Shown: positions 16,661 through 25,620, counted from the first letter of the stretch. The stretch is 64,000 nt of DNA from Natronococcus sp. A-GB7 (GCF_029688865.1 NZ_JARUKV010000001.1:1-64000); one strand, 5' to 3'. Made by a program: numbers and translations. The notes: a model not told the origin generated them from the sequence alone.

Positions 16661-17008
16661 ATGGCACTCGAGGGACGACTCGAGGCGGACGTATCGTCGA
16701 ACGGGGGAGCCAATGCGGTTCGGTTCGAGTTCGCCGTGACGAACGCGGGCACCGACCCCGTCGAGCTTCGGTTCTCCAACGCCTGCAAGGCCGAGTTCGT
16801 CGTCGAGGACGAGGGTCGGGAGGTGTGGCGGTACACCGACGGTCGGATGTTCGCCCAGATGATCAGCTCCGAGCGGATCGCTCCGGACGAGACCGCGACC
16901 TACGAGACCGAGTGGGAGGAGCCCCGCTCCGGCGAGTACACCGCGGTCGCGGAGCTGCGCGCCCAGGAAGGGAGTTGCGAGGCACGCACCGAGTTCTCGG
17001 TCCCGTAG
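16661..17008 (+). CDS. BsuPI-like (intracellular proteinase inhibitor) domain protein
   Basis: Single beta-sandwich domain protein of 115 residues. The pattern FEFAVTNAGTDPVELRFSN, then EVWRYTDGRMFAQ, APDETATYETEW and the last strand pair YTAVAEL match the BsuPI fold family. That family was named after an intracellular proteinase inhibitor, but in archaea its role is unproven. No signal peptide is visible, so it is probably cytoplasmic. Alone between divergent and co-directional neighbours; ATG at 16661. Confidence 0.82.
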   Translation: MALEGRLEADVSSNGGANAVRFEFAVTNAGTDPVELRFSNACKAEFVVEDEGREVWRYTDGRMFAQMISSERIAPDETATYETEWEEPRSGEYTAVAELRAQEGSCEARTEFSVP

Positions 17009-17118
17009 CCGACCGCCGACGGCTCGCGGTCGACGGGCCGTCGCTCGCGTCGTCGGGAACGTCAGCGACCCGCGCCCCCAGCGAAGTCCATAAACGGCAC
17101 CCCTCCTAACGGCCGCGT

Positions 17119-18021
17119 ATGCAAGCGCTGGTCGTCGCGGCACACGGGTCGCACCTGAATCCGGACGCCTCGGATCCGACCTACGCCCACGCCGACACCG
17201 TCCGCGAGACGGGGGCGTTCGACGAGGTCCGCGAGGCGTTCTGGAAGGAGGAACCGCACTTCCGCGAGGTGATCCGCACCCTCGAGTCCGACGAGGTGTT
17301 CGTCGTTCCCCTCTTTATCAGCGAGGGGTACTTCACCGAACAGGTGATCCCCCGCGAGCTTCGCCTCGAGGACTGGGATCCCGAGAAGTGGGATTCTGAT
17401 GGGACCGACGCCTCGCAGGTAACCCTCGAGGCGACCGACGTCGGGAAGACGATCCACTACTGCGGTCCGGTCGGTACCCACGACGCGATGACCGACGTAA
17501 TCGTCCAGCGCGCCGAGAGCGTCACCGAGGACCCCGACGTCGGCGACGGTGTCGGCCTCGCGGTTGTCGGCCACGGCACCGAGCGAAACGAGAACTCGGC
17601 GAAAGCCATCGAGTACCACGCCGACCGAATCCGCGAGCGCGAGCGCTTCGACGAGGTGAAGGCCCTGTTCATGGACGAGGAGCCGGAGGTCGACGACGTC
17701 ACCGACTTTTTCGAAAGCGACGACGTCGTGGTGGTCCCGCTGTTCGTCGCCGACGGCTACCACACCCAGGAGGACATCCCCGAGGACATGGGGCTGACCG
17801 AGGACTACCGCCTGGGGTGGGACGTCCCAGCGGAGGTCGACGGCCACCGGATCTGGTACGCCGGTGCCGTCGGCACCGAGGGACTGATGGCCGACGTCCT
17901 CCTCGAGCGGGCGGCCGACGCCGGCGCGGAGCTGGGCGACGCCGTCGAGCGCGTTCGCGCGATGACGGCCGGAAGCGACGGCGCGGCGACCGACGAGTCG
18001 GAGCCGAAGGCGGGGGACTGA
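17119..18021 (+). CDS. cbiX: Sirohydrochlorin cobaltochelatase-like protein, duplicated CbiX domains
   Basis: Metal chelatase of 300 residues for cobalamin (anaerobic route) or related tetrapyrroles. Two CbiX halves are present. The first begins ALVVAAHGSHLNPD with the catalytic His near residue 9 and the VPLFISEGYFTEQ block. The second begins GLAVVGHGTERNENS near residue 150 with VPLFVADGYHTQED. Each half carries one active-site His in the HG motif, as in long-form CbiX. The acidic Ala/Glu tail is dispensable-looking. The stop codon at 18021 is followed two bases later by the GTG of a DR2241-type gene, so the two form an operon. Confidence 0.9.
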   Translation: MQALVVAAHGSHLNPDASDPTYAHADTVRETGAFDEVREAFWKEEPHFREVIRTLESDEVFVVPLFISEGYFTEQVIPRELRLEDWDPEKWDSDGTDASQVTLEATDVGKTIHYCGPVGTHDAMTDVIVQRAESVTEDPDVGDGVGLAVVGHGTERNENSAKAIEYHADRIRERERFDEVKALFMDEEPEVDDVTDFFESDDVVVVPLFVADGYHTQEDIPEDMGLTEDYRLGWDVPAEVDGHRIWYAGAVGTEGLMADVLLERAADAGAELGDAVERVRAMTAGSDGAATDESEPKAGD

Positions 18022-18023
18022 TC

Positions 18024-19148
18024 GTGGCCGACTCGCTCCCCGACCACGAGTCCCTGCTCGCCGCCGCAGAGGAGGGAGTCGACTTCGACGGCTTCGTCCT
18101 CGAGCGAACCGACGACGGGACGTACGCTCTCGAGACGCCCGAGGCTCGCGAAACCACCCTCGAGGAGGGGGAGCTCGAGCGCGCCCTCGAGTCGATCCCG
18201 GCGTTCGTCTCGAACTGGCGCTACTGGGACGCGATCGGCGGCGAGGGAACGGCCCGGCGGACCTTCCTCCGGTGGTGCGAGCGGGCGCCGATCGCCGACG
18301 CGACGACCGAGGGGCAAACACTCGGGGACGAACCCCTCGAGGTGCCCGAGCGCCACGACGCCCTCGAGGAAGGCATCGTCCGGGAGTGGGGCCAGCTCCG
18401 GATCGCCGTCCGGCTGGCCGACGGGGGCGAGGGCGAACGCCGGTACGAGCTCCGCCACGTCGACGACGCCGACCGCGCCCGCGAGGAGCTCGAGCGTCGG
18501 GAGGATCCCCGCGACGCCCGTGAGCTCTCGACGTACGACGAGGAGGGGCGCTACCGCCCGCTAAAGACCGCACCGACGCTTCGGTCGGGGTGGGTCCTCC
18601 CGGATCTCACGGGCCGAGCGCTCGTCGAGGCGGTCGACTTCTTCTACCCGGCGACGATCGCCAACTGGCACCGCGAGCGACGCGGCGAGCTCGACGTCGA
18701 CCACTGGCTCGAGACCGCCGAGCGCCAGACGGGGATCTACGACGTGATCGACGAGCTGCCCCGCGAGGCCGTCGACTGGATGGCCGAGGCCTGCTGTGTC
18801 GACTCGCAGTGTCTCCGCCGTCGGGAGTGGGAGTACGACGATGACGACGCCCTCGAGGCGCCGGGCGGCGACGGCCCGTTCCCCTGTCGGGAACCCTGTT
18901 CGCTCGTCGTCGCGGCCGCGCGCAAGTGGGCGATCCTCGAGTCGGAAGCCGAGCGCACGTACGAACTCGAGCTCACGACGAGCGAACTCAACCAGCTCGC
19001 CGAGCTGATCGACGCGGTCGCGGACGGCCGGACCGACGAGATCCGCGAGGCCGACGTCAACGACGGGGCGAACCGCTACCGGGCGCGGTATCTCCGGGCG
19101 AAGCGGTTCGACGAGAACGGCGGGCTCGAGGCGACGAAACGGGAGTAA
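18024..19148 (+). CDS. DR2241-type Fe-S-binding partner of CbiX
   Basis: Protein of 374 residues resembling the non-CbiX parts of Deinococcus DR2241: an N-terminal stabilising region (about 1-130) and a C-terminal Fe-S-type domain. The latter has four cysteines in the pattern CC-x4-C and CREPC within about residues 256-302, then the VVAAARKWAILE helix. In Deinococcus the CbiX and DR2241 domains occur in one protein (family knowledge, recalled not searched); here they are two genes two bases apart. The start is the GTG at 18024, just after the cbiX stop. A role in cobalt chelation or cofactor handling is inferred from this coupling. Confidence 0.8.
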   Translation: MADSLPDHESLLAAAEEGVDFDGFVLERTDDGTYALETPEARETTLEEGELERALESIPAFVSNWRYWDAIGGEGTARRTFLRWCERAPIADATTEGQTLGDEPLEVPERHDALEEGIVREWGQLRIAVRLADGGEGERRYELRHVDDADRAREELERREDPRDARELSTYDEEGRYRPLKTAPTLRSGWVLPDLTGRALVEAVDFFYPATIANWHRERRGELDVDHWLETAERQTGIYDVIDELPREAVDWMAEACCVDSQCLRRREWEYDDDDALEAPGGDGPFPCREPCSLVVAAARKWAILESEAERTYELELTTSELNQLAELIDAVADGRTDEIREADVNDGANRYRARYLRAKRFDENGGLEATKRE

Positions 19149-19150
19149 AA

Positions 19151-19756
19151 CTACGGTCGGAATCGCAACCCGACCGCGGCGACGACGGCCACCGCGACGA
19201 TGGCGAAGACGGCGACTGCGGCCGTTCCGCCGGCCACGGCGGCGACGGCAAGCGCGGACGCGAGCGCGACGACGACGGCCCCGAACGCGATCGCGGCGAG
19301 GGCTACCGGTCCCACATCGCCGAGAAGGTCAAGATCGCCAAACAGCGGCTCGGACGGCGACGGCGACTGATCGATCGAGGACTGTTTCGGCTTCGAGAGC
19401 GATTCGTCGATCTCGACCCGATCGGGCCCGGGCTCGACGGTGATGGCGATCGCGGCCGACTCGGCGCCGTACCCCGTCGAGACCTCGAGATACCCCTGAA
19501 CCGACTCCTCGAGACCGCCCGCGTCGACGTCGATCGGAACCGGGGTTCGCGCGTCGGTCTCGACGTAGTAGTTCGACTGGGGGAGCGAGGCGACGCGGGC
19601 GAGTTCGTCGTCGAGTCGGCAGTGGACGTGAGTCGGGGAGTCGTGGCCCTCGAGAAGCAGGGTGAACGACTCGGCGGTCTCGAACGTGGCGGTCGCTGCC
19701 TCGAGGCGCTCGGGCGAGTCGCGGTTGACGTGGACGGTGACCGCTGGGGTGAACAC
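19151..19756 (-). CDS. Haloarchaeal protein with C-terminal membrane anchor
   Basis: Protein of 201 residues. The N-terminal about 115 residues are beta-rich and acidic (VTVHVNRDSPERLEAATATF, FTLLLEGHDSPTHVHCRL, AIAITVEPGPDRVEID), followed by a Ser/Pro linker and two very hydrophobic Ala/Val segments at the C-terminus (about 148-198). This looks like a membrane-anchored domain of unknown function; no family is named with confidence. Its stop is 3 nt from the stop of the DR2241-type gene (tail to tail). The next gene upstream on the same strand is the Trm112-like gene, 15 nt away. Confidence 0.7.
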   Translation of the reverse strand: MFTPAVTVHVNRDSPERLEAATATFETAESFTLLLEGHDSPTHVHCRLDDELARVASLPQSNYYVETDARTPVPIDVDAGGLEESVQGYLEVSTGYGAESAAIAITVEPGPDRVEIDESLSKPKQSSIDQSPSPSEPLFGDLDLLGDVGPVALAAIAFGAVVVALASALAVAAVAGGTAAVAVFAIVAVAVVAAVGLRFRP

Positions 19757-19771
19757 GGTTCAGTGAGGCGT

Positions 19772-19966
19772 TCAGGCGGGGGATTTGTCGCGCATGTCCG
19801 GCGGCAGCAGGTTCGGGATCCCGTCCTCGACGGGGTATCGCTCGCCACACTCGGTACAGACGAGAGTTCCGTCGATGACCTCGTCGCCCTCGTATTCGGC
19901 GTCTTCGAGCTCCAGTTCGTGTTTATCGAGTGGACAGCAGAGGATCTCCAGCAGCGACTCCTTCAT
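19772..19966 (-). CDS. trm112: Trm112-family methyltransferase activator
   Basis: Zinc-finger cofactor protein of 64 residues that stabilises and activates class I methyltransferases acting on tRNA, rRNA or release factors (family knowledge). The family start [20 protein letters not shown] and the second Cys pair [20 protein letters not shown] are complete. The ATG at 19966 was chosen because it gives the canonical start; an upstream in-frame ATG at 19993 would add nine residues. It is probably co-transcribed with the downstream membrane-anchored protein. A Trm9-like partner candidate lies at 26257-26928. Confidence 0.9.
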   Translation of the reverse strand: MKESLLEILCCPLDKHELELEDAEYEGDEVIDGTLVCTECGERYPVEDGIPNLLPPDMRDKSPA

Positions 19967-20069
19967 ACTACGACAGGCGAACGCATACAGCAAAAGGCTT
20001 CGGGAACGCCTCGGTGGCGGCCGGATTCCCTCGAGCGCGCCGCCCGCCGAACCGAGACGCCGAGCGGCT

Positions 20070-21449
20070 CTACTCGTAGGGTTTCTCGACGACGACGGTC
20101 TCCTCGCGGCCGGGACCGACGCCGACCGCGTAGATATCGGCCTCGAGCTCGTCGGCGACGTACTCGAGGTAGGTGCGGGCGTTTTCGGGAATCGCCTCGT
20201 ACCCCTCGTCGGCGACCGCGCTCCAGTCGACGTCGTCCCAGCCGTCGAACGAGCGCAGGTTCGCCTCGCAGCGACCCCACTCCTCGGTCGTCGGTGGCAT
20301 TGCGAGCAGTTCCTCGCCGTCGAGTTCGTAGCTGTGGCCGACCTTCACCTCATCGAGACCGGCGAGCACGTCGATGTGGTTGATCGCGAGGCCGGTGAAG
20401 CCGTTGACGCGCGCGGAGTGGCGCAACATCGGCATGTCGAGCCAGCCGACGCGGCGCGGGCGACCGGTAACGGTCCCGTACTCGCCGCCCTCCTCGCGGA
20501 TGTACGTCGCGAGCTCCTCGTTCTCGCCGTCGCCCTGTTCGTCGTAGTCGGGCGTATCGCCGACGACGCCGCCGAGTTCGGTCGGCAGCGGGCCGCTCCC
20601 GACGCGCGTGAGGTAACCCTTGACGATGCCGATGATCTCGCCGTCTGCGATGACGTTGGGGCTAACTCCCGTGCCGACCGCTGCGCCGCCCGCGGTCGGA
20701 TTCGAGGAGGTGACGTAGGGGTAGTTCCCGTGGTCGATATCGATGATGGTTCCCTGTGCACCCTCGAACATGACGGTCTCGCCGTCGGCCATCGCGTCCG
20801 TGAGGAACGCGCTCGCGTTGACGGTCATGTTCCCCTCGGCGAGGCGCTCACCGATCTCGCGGAACTCCTCGAAGAGCGCGTCGATATCGAACGCGTCCGG
20901 GTTCTCGAGGTCCGAGATGTCGGCGCCGTAGACGTCCTCGACGAGCGCGCGCTTCTGTGGCACGACGTACTCGAGTCGATCCCGGAGCACGTCGGGGTCG
21001 AGCAGGTCACCGACGCGGACGCCGCGGCGACCGGCTTTGTCCTCGTAGGTCGGGCCGATGCCGCGACCGGTCGTGCCGACTTCCTGATCGTCCTCGCTCT
21101 TGACGTCCTCCTCGATACCGTCGAGGACGCGGTGGAACGGCAGGATGACGTGGGCGCGTTCTGCGACCCGAACATCGGGATCGAGGCCCTTCTCACGGAG
21201 CGTCTCGATTTCGTCGAACAGCGTCCGTGGGTTGACGACGCAGCCGTTACCCAGCACGCCGACTTTCCCCCGGACGGCGCCGGAGGGAACGAGCGACAGC
21301 TTGTACTTCTCGCCGCCGTGAACGACGGTGTGGCCTGCGTTGTCGCCTCCCTGATAGCGGGCGACGACGTCGGCGGCGTCCCCGTAGAGGTCGACGACCC
21401 CGCCTTTGCCTTCGTCGCCGAGTTGAGACCCGACGATTGTGACGGTCAT
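20070..21449 (-). CDS. purA: Adenylosuccinate synthetase
   Basis: Catalyses IMP + aspartate + GTP to adenylosuccinate, the first committed step to AMP. It has 459 residues, slightly longer than bacterial PurA (about 430). GDEGKGG (Asp13-type catalytic loop) lies at about 11-17 and [13 protein letters not shown] (catalytic His) at about 34-46. [12 protein letters not shown] and the C-terminal NTP/base region ([14 protein letters not shown]) are also present. The start ATG at 21449 is 25-30 nt from a GTTTATCG TATA element at 21474-21481, so the mRNA is leaderless. Works with purE and purK at 54.4-56.3 kb in the same pathway. Confidence 0.96.
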   Translation of the reverse strand: MTVTIVGSQLGDEGKGGVVDLYGDAADVVARYQGGDNAGHTVVHGGEKYKLSLVPSGAVRGKVGVLGNGCVVNPRTLFDEIETLREKGLDPDVRVAERAHVILPFHRVLDGIEEDVKSEDDQEVGTTGRGIGPTYEDKAGRRGVRVGDLLDPDVLRDRLEYVVPQKRALVEDVYGADISDLENPDAFDIDALFEEFREIGERLAEGNMTVNASAFLTDAMADGETVMFEGAQGTIIDIDHGNYPYVTSSNPTAGGAAVGTGVSPNVIADGEIIGIVKGYLTRVGSGPLPTELGGVVGDTPDYDEQGDGENEELATYIREEGGEYGTVTGRPRRVGWLDMPMLRHSARVNGFTGLAINHIDVLAGLDEVKVGHSYELDGEELLAMPPTTEEWGRCEANLRSFDGWDDVDWSAVADEGYEAIPENARTYLEYVADELEADIYAVGVGPGREETVVVEKPYE

Positions 21450-21778
21450 AACAGCGGCGGATTCTTGCCCGGTCGATAAACAGATTACGGTCTGTGCGGA
21501 CGATCAACGGGAACGATATCCACGAACGCGAATAGGCATCGCGACCGAGCGGCTCGAGCGCCGATCGTCCTCCCATCTCCGTGCAACGGCCGCGCGCCCG
21601 CCGCCGCTCCCCCGCCGAACCGGTTCAGCGGACCGAACGGGTTCGTGACGGCGACCGCCTGCGGGCACGTGCGACCGGAAGCGTTAACTACTGACAGGAA
21701 TTGACACACTGTTGAGAGTGGTCGTTTCACTCGCAGAGAGTAACTTTTAAAGGCCCCAAAGACAAGTTAACAAATGCC
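21450..21778. other. 329-nt intergenic region between divergent purA and HTH gene
   Basis: No protein gene is seen. The region carries the purA TATA box (minus strand, 21474-21481) and the TATA box of the HTH gene (21743-21750). The sequence between them is G+C-rich and featureless, apart from a CTGACAGGAATTGACA stretch at about 21694-21709 containing a short repeated TGACA. Confidence 0.5.
21743..21750 (+). promoter_or_regulatory. TATA box of the HTH regulator gene
   Basis: ACTTTTAA lies about 32 nt before the ATG at 21779, predicting a leader of only a few bases. The surroundings (21690-21778) are unusually A+T-rich for this genome. Confidence 0.65.
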
Positions 21779-22084
21779 ATGATAGACCGACTAGAGAAGG
21801 AAGTCGATATGTTGGAACGACATCTGCAGGTCCTGAAGATGGTTATCGAGAACGAGCCGATCGGGATCGTCAAGATGTCGAACGAGACGGGCTACCCCCA
21901 CCACAAGGTCCGCTACTCGCTGCGAGTCCTCGAGGAGGAAAACCTCATCGAGCCCTCGAGCCAGGGCGCGATCAAGACCGAGCGCACCGCCGAGTTCGTC
22001 GACGACCTCGACGGCAAGATCGACGACATCGTCGACAAGCTCGATGGGATGAAGATCGAAGACGTCGCCGAGATCGAAGGGTAG
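21779..22084 (+). CDS. Small winged-helix transcriptional regulator
   Basis: Predicted DNA-binding protein of 101 residues. After a helical start (about 1-25) the winged helix reads IGIVKMSNETGYPHHKVRYS (recognition helix near residues 38-52) and LRVLEEENLIEPSSQGAIKT (wing). The C-terminal third (FVDDLDGKIDDIVDKLDG) is an amphipathic helix suited to dimerisation. It resembles a conserved haloarchaeal regulator family of unknown targets. It has its own strong TATA box, a short or absent leader, and converges on the 602-residue gene. Confidence 0.8.
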   Translation: MIDRLEKEVDMLERHLQVLKMVIENEPIGIVKMSNETGYPHHKVRYSLRVLEEENLIEPSSQGAIKTERTAEFVDDLDGKIDDIVDKLDGMKIEDVAEIEG

Positions 22085-22157
22085 TCTCTCTTTTCTCGTC
22101 GTTTTGTTCGCAGCGTCGGTAGCGTCGCGGACGGTTGCTGGCAAGCGACGACCCGAC

Positions 22158-23966
22158 TTACAGCTCGGGGACGGTCACGTGGAACCCCTCCGATCGCGAC
22201 TCGGCGAGACAGAGGTGATACCCCGCGTTGTTGACGTAGCTCAGCCGCGAGCCGCGGCTGAGAAAGCCGCTCTTGGTCGCCTCCTCGACGACCTCGAGCG
22301 CGCCGGGCTCGAAGTAGCTCCGGGTGACGACGAGCGCGGCCGCCAGCTCCGGGTGGTGGTCGGCGACAGCCGCGGCGTCGGCCGCGACCGCCTCGAGTCG
22401 GTCCCGCGAGACTGGCTCCCGGGAGTCGTTCAGTTCAGCCACGAGCAACGGGTGGCCCATCTTGTCGTAGGCGACGACGTCGAACGCGACCGTTTCGGCG
22501 CCGTCCTCGGTGCCGGTTCCGGTCGGAACCTCGCTTCGAAGTTCGACGCGGTCGATCCGCGCGAGTCCCTCGTAGAGGTCGCCGAGGGCGTCCGCGCGAC
22601 CCGTGTCCCGGATCTCGAAGAACAGCTCCGTCGTGAGCCACTCGAGGAACCGAAACTCCATCGAATCGGTCAGTGCCTCGGCGAAGGGGACGCCGTCGAC
22701 GGTGGCGCCGACGTCGTCGAACCGCGTGTGGTACTCGAGTCGCAGGTTCGCATCCACCTCGCTGCGGTCGACGCGGTCCTCGTGGGCCGTCCCGAGGGTG
22801 GGCTGGCTCCGCGAGTCGTACCGGACGAAGAGGTTCGTCTGCGAGAGCGCCTCGTCGATCCCGAGGTCGAGTCCGGACGAGGGTGACTGGCCGCCGCGGG
22901 CCTCCTCGAGTTCCGCCTCGAGGCGCTCGATCCGCGTTCGAAGTTCGTCGACGGTCGCCGACAGCTCCTGATTTCGCGCGCGAAGTCGCTCGCGTTCGGC
23001 CTCGAGGCGCTCGACAGGGGCCTCGACGTCGCGTTCGGCACCGGGAGCGGACGCCTCCGCGGGCGTCGCCGTCTCGGCCGCGGACGGCTCCTCGGAGTCG
23101 GACGGAACGTCGGCGTCCGGTTCCGGCGTCTCCTCGGCGGCGACGGCCTCCGTATCCGGGGCGTCCGCGACGTCACTGGCCCCTTCCGGATCAACCGAGG
23201 GAACGGTTCGCGACTCCTGCCATCGCGTCTCGTCCTCCTCGAGGTCGTCCGTCCCGGCCGGTTCGTCGTCGGTCGCACTCTGTGTCCTCGCAGCGGCTGT
23301 CGCAGTCGATCCAGCCGGCTCCGGGCCGACGGTCGCCCGCTGCTCGCGATCGGGTTCCGGAGCCGACTCGTCGACCTGCGTATGGGTTTCCAGGGCGCCG
23401 GCGTCTCCGGTGTCGGCCGCCGACGGCGCATCGACTGCGTCGGCGACGTCCGTGACCTCGACCTCGACGTCGATCACGTCGTAGATGCCGACCTCGTCGA
23501 CCGCTCGCTCGTAGGCCTCCTCGCCGACGAGCAGCCGTTCGGCGTTGCCGATGTACGCGATCGCCATCCGTCGGCCGCCGTAGTAGACCAGGTAGTAGTC
23601 CCCGCTGAGGACGTTCTCGCTCAGTTCGACGTAACCGGTGAACCCTCCCTCCTGAAGGGTGTCGTCGACCTCCTCGAGAGGCGTCTCGTTCGTGTAGTAC
23701 TGGCCCCGCGGCGCGCCGCGCTGGGCCTCCATCGAACAGAGCAACGGGAGCGCCCGGTGGGGTGCCTCGTAGACGGTTCCGGAGCCGCCCGCAACCCCCT
23801 CGAGTTCGCCGCCGATAACGCCGACGATACGCCCCCCGAGCAGGAATAGCCAGGTGTCGCCGGCGACGACGGCGCCGGAGAAATCGGCGCCGGCCAGCGC
23901 GTGAAGATCCCCGTCGAACGGGCGAGAATCCCAGCGCTCGACGCGCTCTTGCGTGCGCGAATCCAT
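22158..23966 (-). CDS. Haloarchaeal multi-region protein with acidic linker, coiled coil and nuclease-like C-terminus
   Basis: Protein of 602 residues with no firmly recognised family. Residues 1-185 form a globular, beta-rich domain (WLFLLGGRIVGVIGG, YYLVYYGGRRMAIAYIG). About 186-320 is an acidic, Ala/Asp/Glu/Pro-rich linker of low complexity. About 325-375 is a coiled coil (VERLEAERERLRARNQELSA). About 380-602 is a second globular domain ending with a strand pattern GHPLLVAELNDSREPVS, then ALVVTRSYFEPGALEVV, resembling restriction-like nuclease cores (inference only). The ATG at 23966 (MDSRTQERVERW) was preferred over 23993. It converges with the HTH gene. Confidence 0.7.
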   Translation of the reverse strand: MDSRTQERVERWDSRPFDGDLHALAGADFSGAVVAGDTWLFLLGGRIVGVIGGELEGVAGGSGTVYEAPHRALPLLCSMEAQRGAPRGQYYTNETPLEEVDDTLQEGGFTGYVELSENVLSGDYYLVYYGGRRMAIAYIGNAERLLVGEEAYERAVDEVGIYDVIDVEVEVTDVADAVDAPSAADTGDAGALETHTQVDESAPEPDREQRATVGPEPAGSTATAAARTQSATDDEPAGTDDLEEDETRWQESRTVPSVDPEGASDVADAPDTEAVAAEETPEPDADVPSDSEEPSAAETATPAEASAPGAERDVEAPVERLEAERERLRARNQELSATVDELRTRIERLEAELEEARGGQSPSSGLDLGIDEALSQTNLFVRYDSRSQPTLGTAHEDRVDRSEVDANLRLEYHTRFDDVGATVDGVPFAEALTDSMEFRFLEWLTTELFFEIRDTGRADALGDLYEGLARIDRVELRSEVPTGTGTEDGAETVAFDVVAYDKMGHPLLVAELNDSREPVSRDRLEAVAADAAAVADHHPELAAALVVTRSYFEPGALEVVEEATKSGFLSRGSRLSYVNNAGYHLCLAESRSEGFHVTVPEL

Positions 23967-24004
23967 ACCGCCAACAACCAGGATACGGGACAAATACGTT
24001 TCGT

Positions 24005-24283
24005 CTATATCTTCGACTCGGCGTCCTCGGCGAGTTCCTTCATCCGTTTGCCGATCCGACCGGCGCTCGAGAACTCGTCCTCGCTCATCGCCTTCGCCAG
24101 GGCGTTGCCCAGCACGAAGACGGCGTGTTTGTGCTCGCTCTTCGATTTGTGGACGTGTGAGGGATCGACATCGAGCTGGCGGTACGGATCGAACAACTCC
24201 TCGTCGACCTCCTCGCGCTCCGAGAAGTACTCCATAATGACGACGAGTTCTTCGTGGAGTTCGAGGAGTTCGTCCTTGTGCAT
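24005..24283 (-). CDS. UPF0058 family protein
   Basis: All-helical protein of 92 residues matching the UPF0058 family of archaea: MHKDELLELHEELVVIMEYF at the start, VDPSHVHKSKSEHKHAVFVLG in the middle and AGRIGKRMKELAEDAE at the end. The conserved His/Lys block suggests nucleic-acid or metal contact, but no function is known. The ATG at 24283 gives the family start; an in-frame start at 24316 adds 11 unlike residues. It lies 79 nt downstream of the iron-type ABC ATPase gene on the same strand. Confidence 0.88.
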   Translation of the reverse strand: MHKDELLELHEELVVIMEYFSEREEVDEELFDPYRQLDVDPSHVHKSKSEHKHAVFVLGNALAKAMSEDEFSSAGRIGKRMKELAEDAESKI

Positions 24284-24362
24284 ACCCACCTGTAGGGAGG
24301 GTTTTGGTTTAAGCATTGTGTGGCGACGCGTCGCAAAACCGTCGCGTCGGACGGAGAGGGGC

Positions 24363-25535
24363 TCAGTCGGCCGCGACCGAGGGCATGCGCTCGCGCTGGC
24401 CGGCGGGGAACCAGGCGAGTTCGTGGTCCGCGGTGACCCGCACCGCGACGCGCTCGTCGAGGTTGATCCGATCGGAGTGGTTGTGCATACACTCGATCGT
24501 CTCGCCGGTGTCGAGTTCGACCCGGTAGAGCACGGTCGGCCCGAGATACCGGCGGTAGACCACGGTGCCGTCGGCGGGGGCGTCGGTGTCGGCGGCCGGG
24601 TAGGCCGTCACGTCGTCCGGGCGAACGAGTAGATCGACCGAGGTTCCGTTGTACTGCTCGGCGAGGCCGTTGACGTTATCGCGTAACACTCGTCCGAGCG
24701 CGGTATCGACGTGGTCTCCCCGTACGTCCCCCGAAAGGAAGCTCGCGTGGCCGAGAAAGCCCGCAACGAAGCGCGACTCGGGCTGCTGGAAGACCTGTTC
24801 TGGCGTGTCGATCTGCTCGATGTCGCCCTCGTTCATTACGGCGACCCGGTCGGAGATCGACAGCGCCTCCTCCTGATCGTGGGTGACCGAGACGGCGGTG
24901 ACGCCGGCGGCCTTGATGATCCGGCGAACCTCCTCGCGCATCTCGACGCGCAGGTCGACGTCCAGGTTCGAGAACGGCTCGTCCAGCAGCAACATCTCGG
25001 GTTCGGGCGCCAGCGATCGGGCGAGCGCGATCCGCTGCTGTTGTCCCCCCGAGAGCTCCTCCGGGTAGTCCTCGCCGTGGGCCTCGAGACCGACCAGCTC
25101 GAGCAGTTCGTCGACCCGCGCCTCGCGGTCGGGTTCCTCCCACTCCTGCAGTCCGAACGCGACGTTCTCGCGGGCGGTGAGGTGTGGAAACAGCGCGAAC
25201 TCCTGAAAGACGACTCCCGTTCCGCGTTCCTCTGGCGGGACGAACCGACCCTCGCCTGCGACCGGGGTCTCCTGGAGTCGGACGGTGCCCGCGTTCGGTC
25301 GCTCCAGCCCTGCGATCAGGCGCAGTGTCGTCGTTTTCCCGCAGCCGGAGGGACCGAGCAGGGTGAGGATTTCGCCGTCGCGAACGGACAGCGAGAGGTC
25401 CGAGATCACGTCCTCGGTACCGTACCGTTTCGCGACGCCATTGAGCTCGAGCACGACGTCTTCGACGGAGTCCGGAGATGGGGTTCTCGACTGTCTTGCG
25501 TCGGTCGCCGACGTGAGTTGTTGTCCGTTCGCCAT
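24363..25535 (-). CDS. ABC transporter ATP-binding protein, Fe3+/polyamine (FbpC/PotA) type
   Basis: Importer ATPase of 390 residues. Walker A GPSGCGKTT lies near residue 58, then FQEFALFPHLTARENVAFGL (Q-loop), signature LSGGQQQRIALARSLA, Walker B MLLLDEPFSNLD and the H-loop in VSVTHDQEEAL. A TOBE domain follows (about 280-385; VDLLVRPDDV). The N-terminal 27 residues are an acidic, low-conservation extension. No permease or binding-protein gene is nearby. The promoter carries a perfect palindrome TTTAGGCGTGCCTAAA (25569-25584) between TATA box and start, typical of DtxR/IdeR-type iron control, supporting an iron(III) substrate. Confidence 0.9.
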   Translation of the reverse strand: MANGQQLTSATDARQSRTPSPDSVEDVVLELNGVAKRYGTEDVISDLSLSVRDGEILTLLGPSGCGKTTTLRLIAGLERPNAGTVRLQETPVAGEGRFVPPEERGTGVVFQEFALFPHLTARENVAFGLQEWEEPDREARVDELLELVGLEAHGEDYPEELSGGQQQRIALARSLAPEPEMLLLDEPFSNLDVDLRVEMREEVRRIIKAAGVTAVSVTHDQEEALSISDRVAVMNEGDIEQIDTPEQVFQQPESRFVAGFLGHASFLSGDVRGDHVDTALGRVLRDNVNGLAEQYNGTSVDLLVRPDDVTAYPAADTDAPADGTVVYRRYLGPTVLYRVELDTGETIECMHNHSDRINLDERVAVRVTADHELAWFPAGQRERMPSVAAD

Positions 25536-25568
25536 ATCGATTTCCGGCGTCTGCCGGCGTACATTCGA

Positions 25569-25584
25569 TTTAGGCGTGCCTAAA
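25569..25584. promoter_or_regulatory. Palindromic iron box (DtxR/IdeR/Idr-type operator)
   Basis: TTTAGGCGTGCCTAAA is a perfect 8+8 palindrome. It matches the TTAGG-N4-CCTAA core bound by DtxR-family metal regulators, including haloarchaeal Idr proteins (family knowledge). It lies just downstream of the TATA element and would overlap the start of transcription, so a bound repressor would block initiation. Confidence 0.8.
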
Positions 25585-25587
25585 ACA

Positions 25588-25594
25588 CTTATAA
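25588..25594 (-). promoter_or_regulatory. TATA box of the iron-type ABC ATPase gene
   Basis: Minus-strand TTATAAG. It predicts transcription from about 25565, a leader of about 30 nt, and overlap with the iron box. Confidence 0.7.
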
Positions 25595-25620
25595 TTGCCG
25601 GTCGATTCCCGCGGTCCGGG

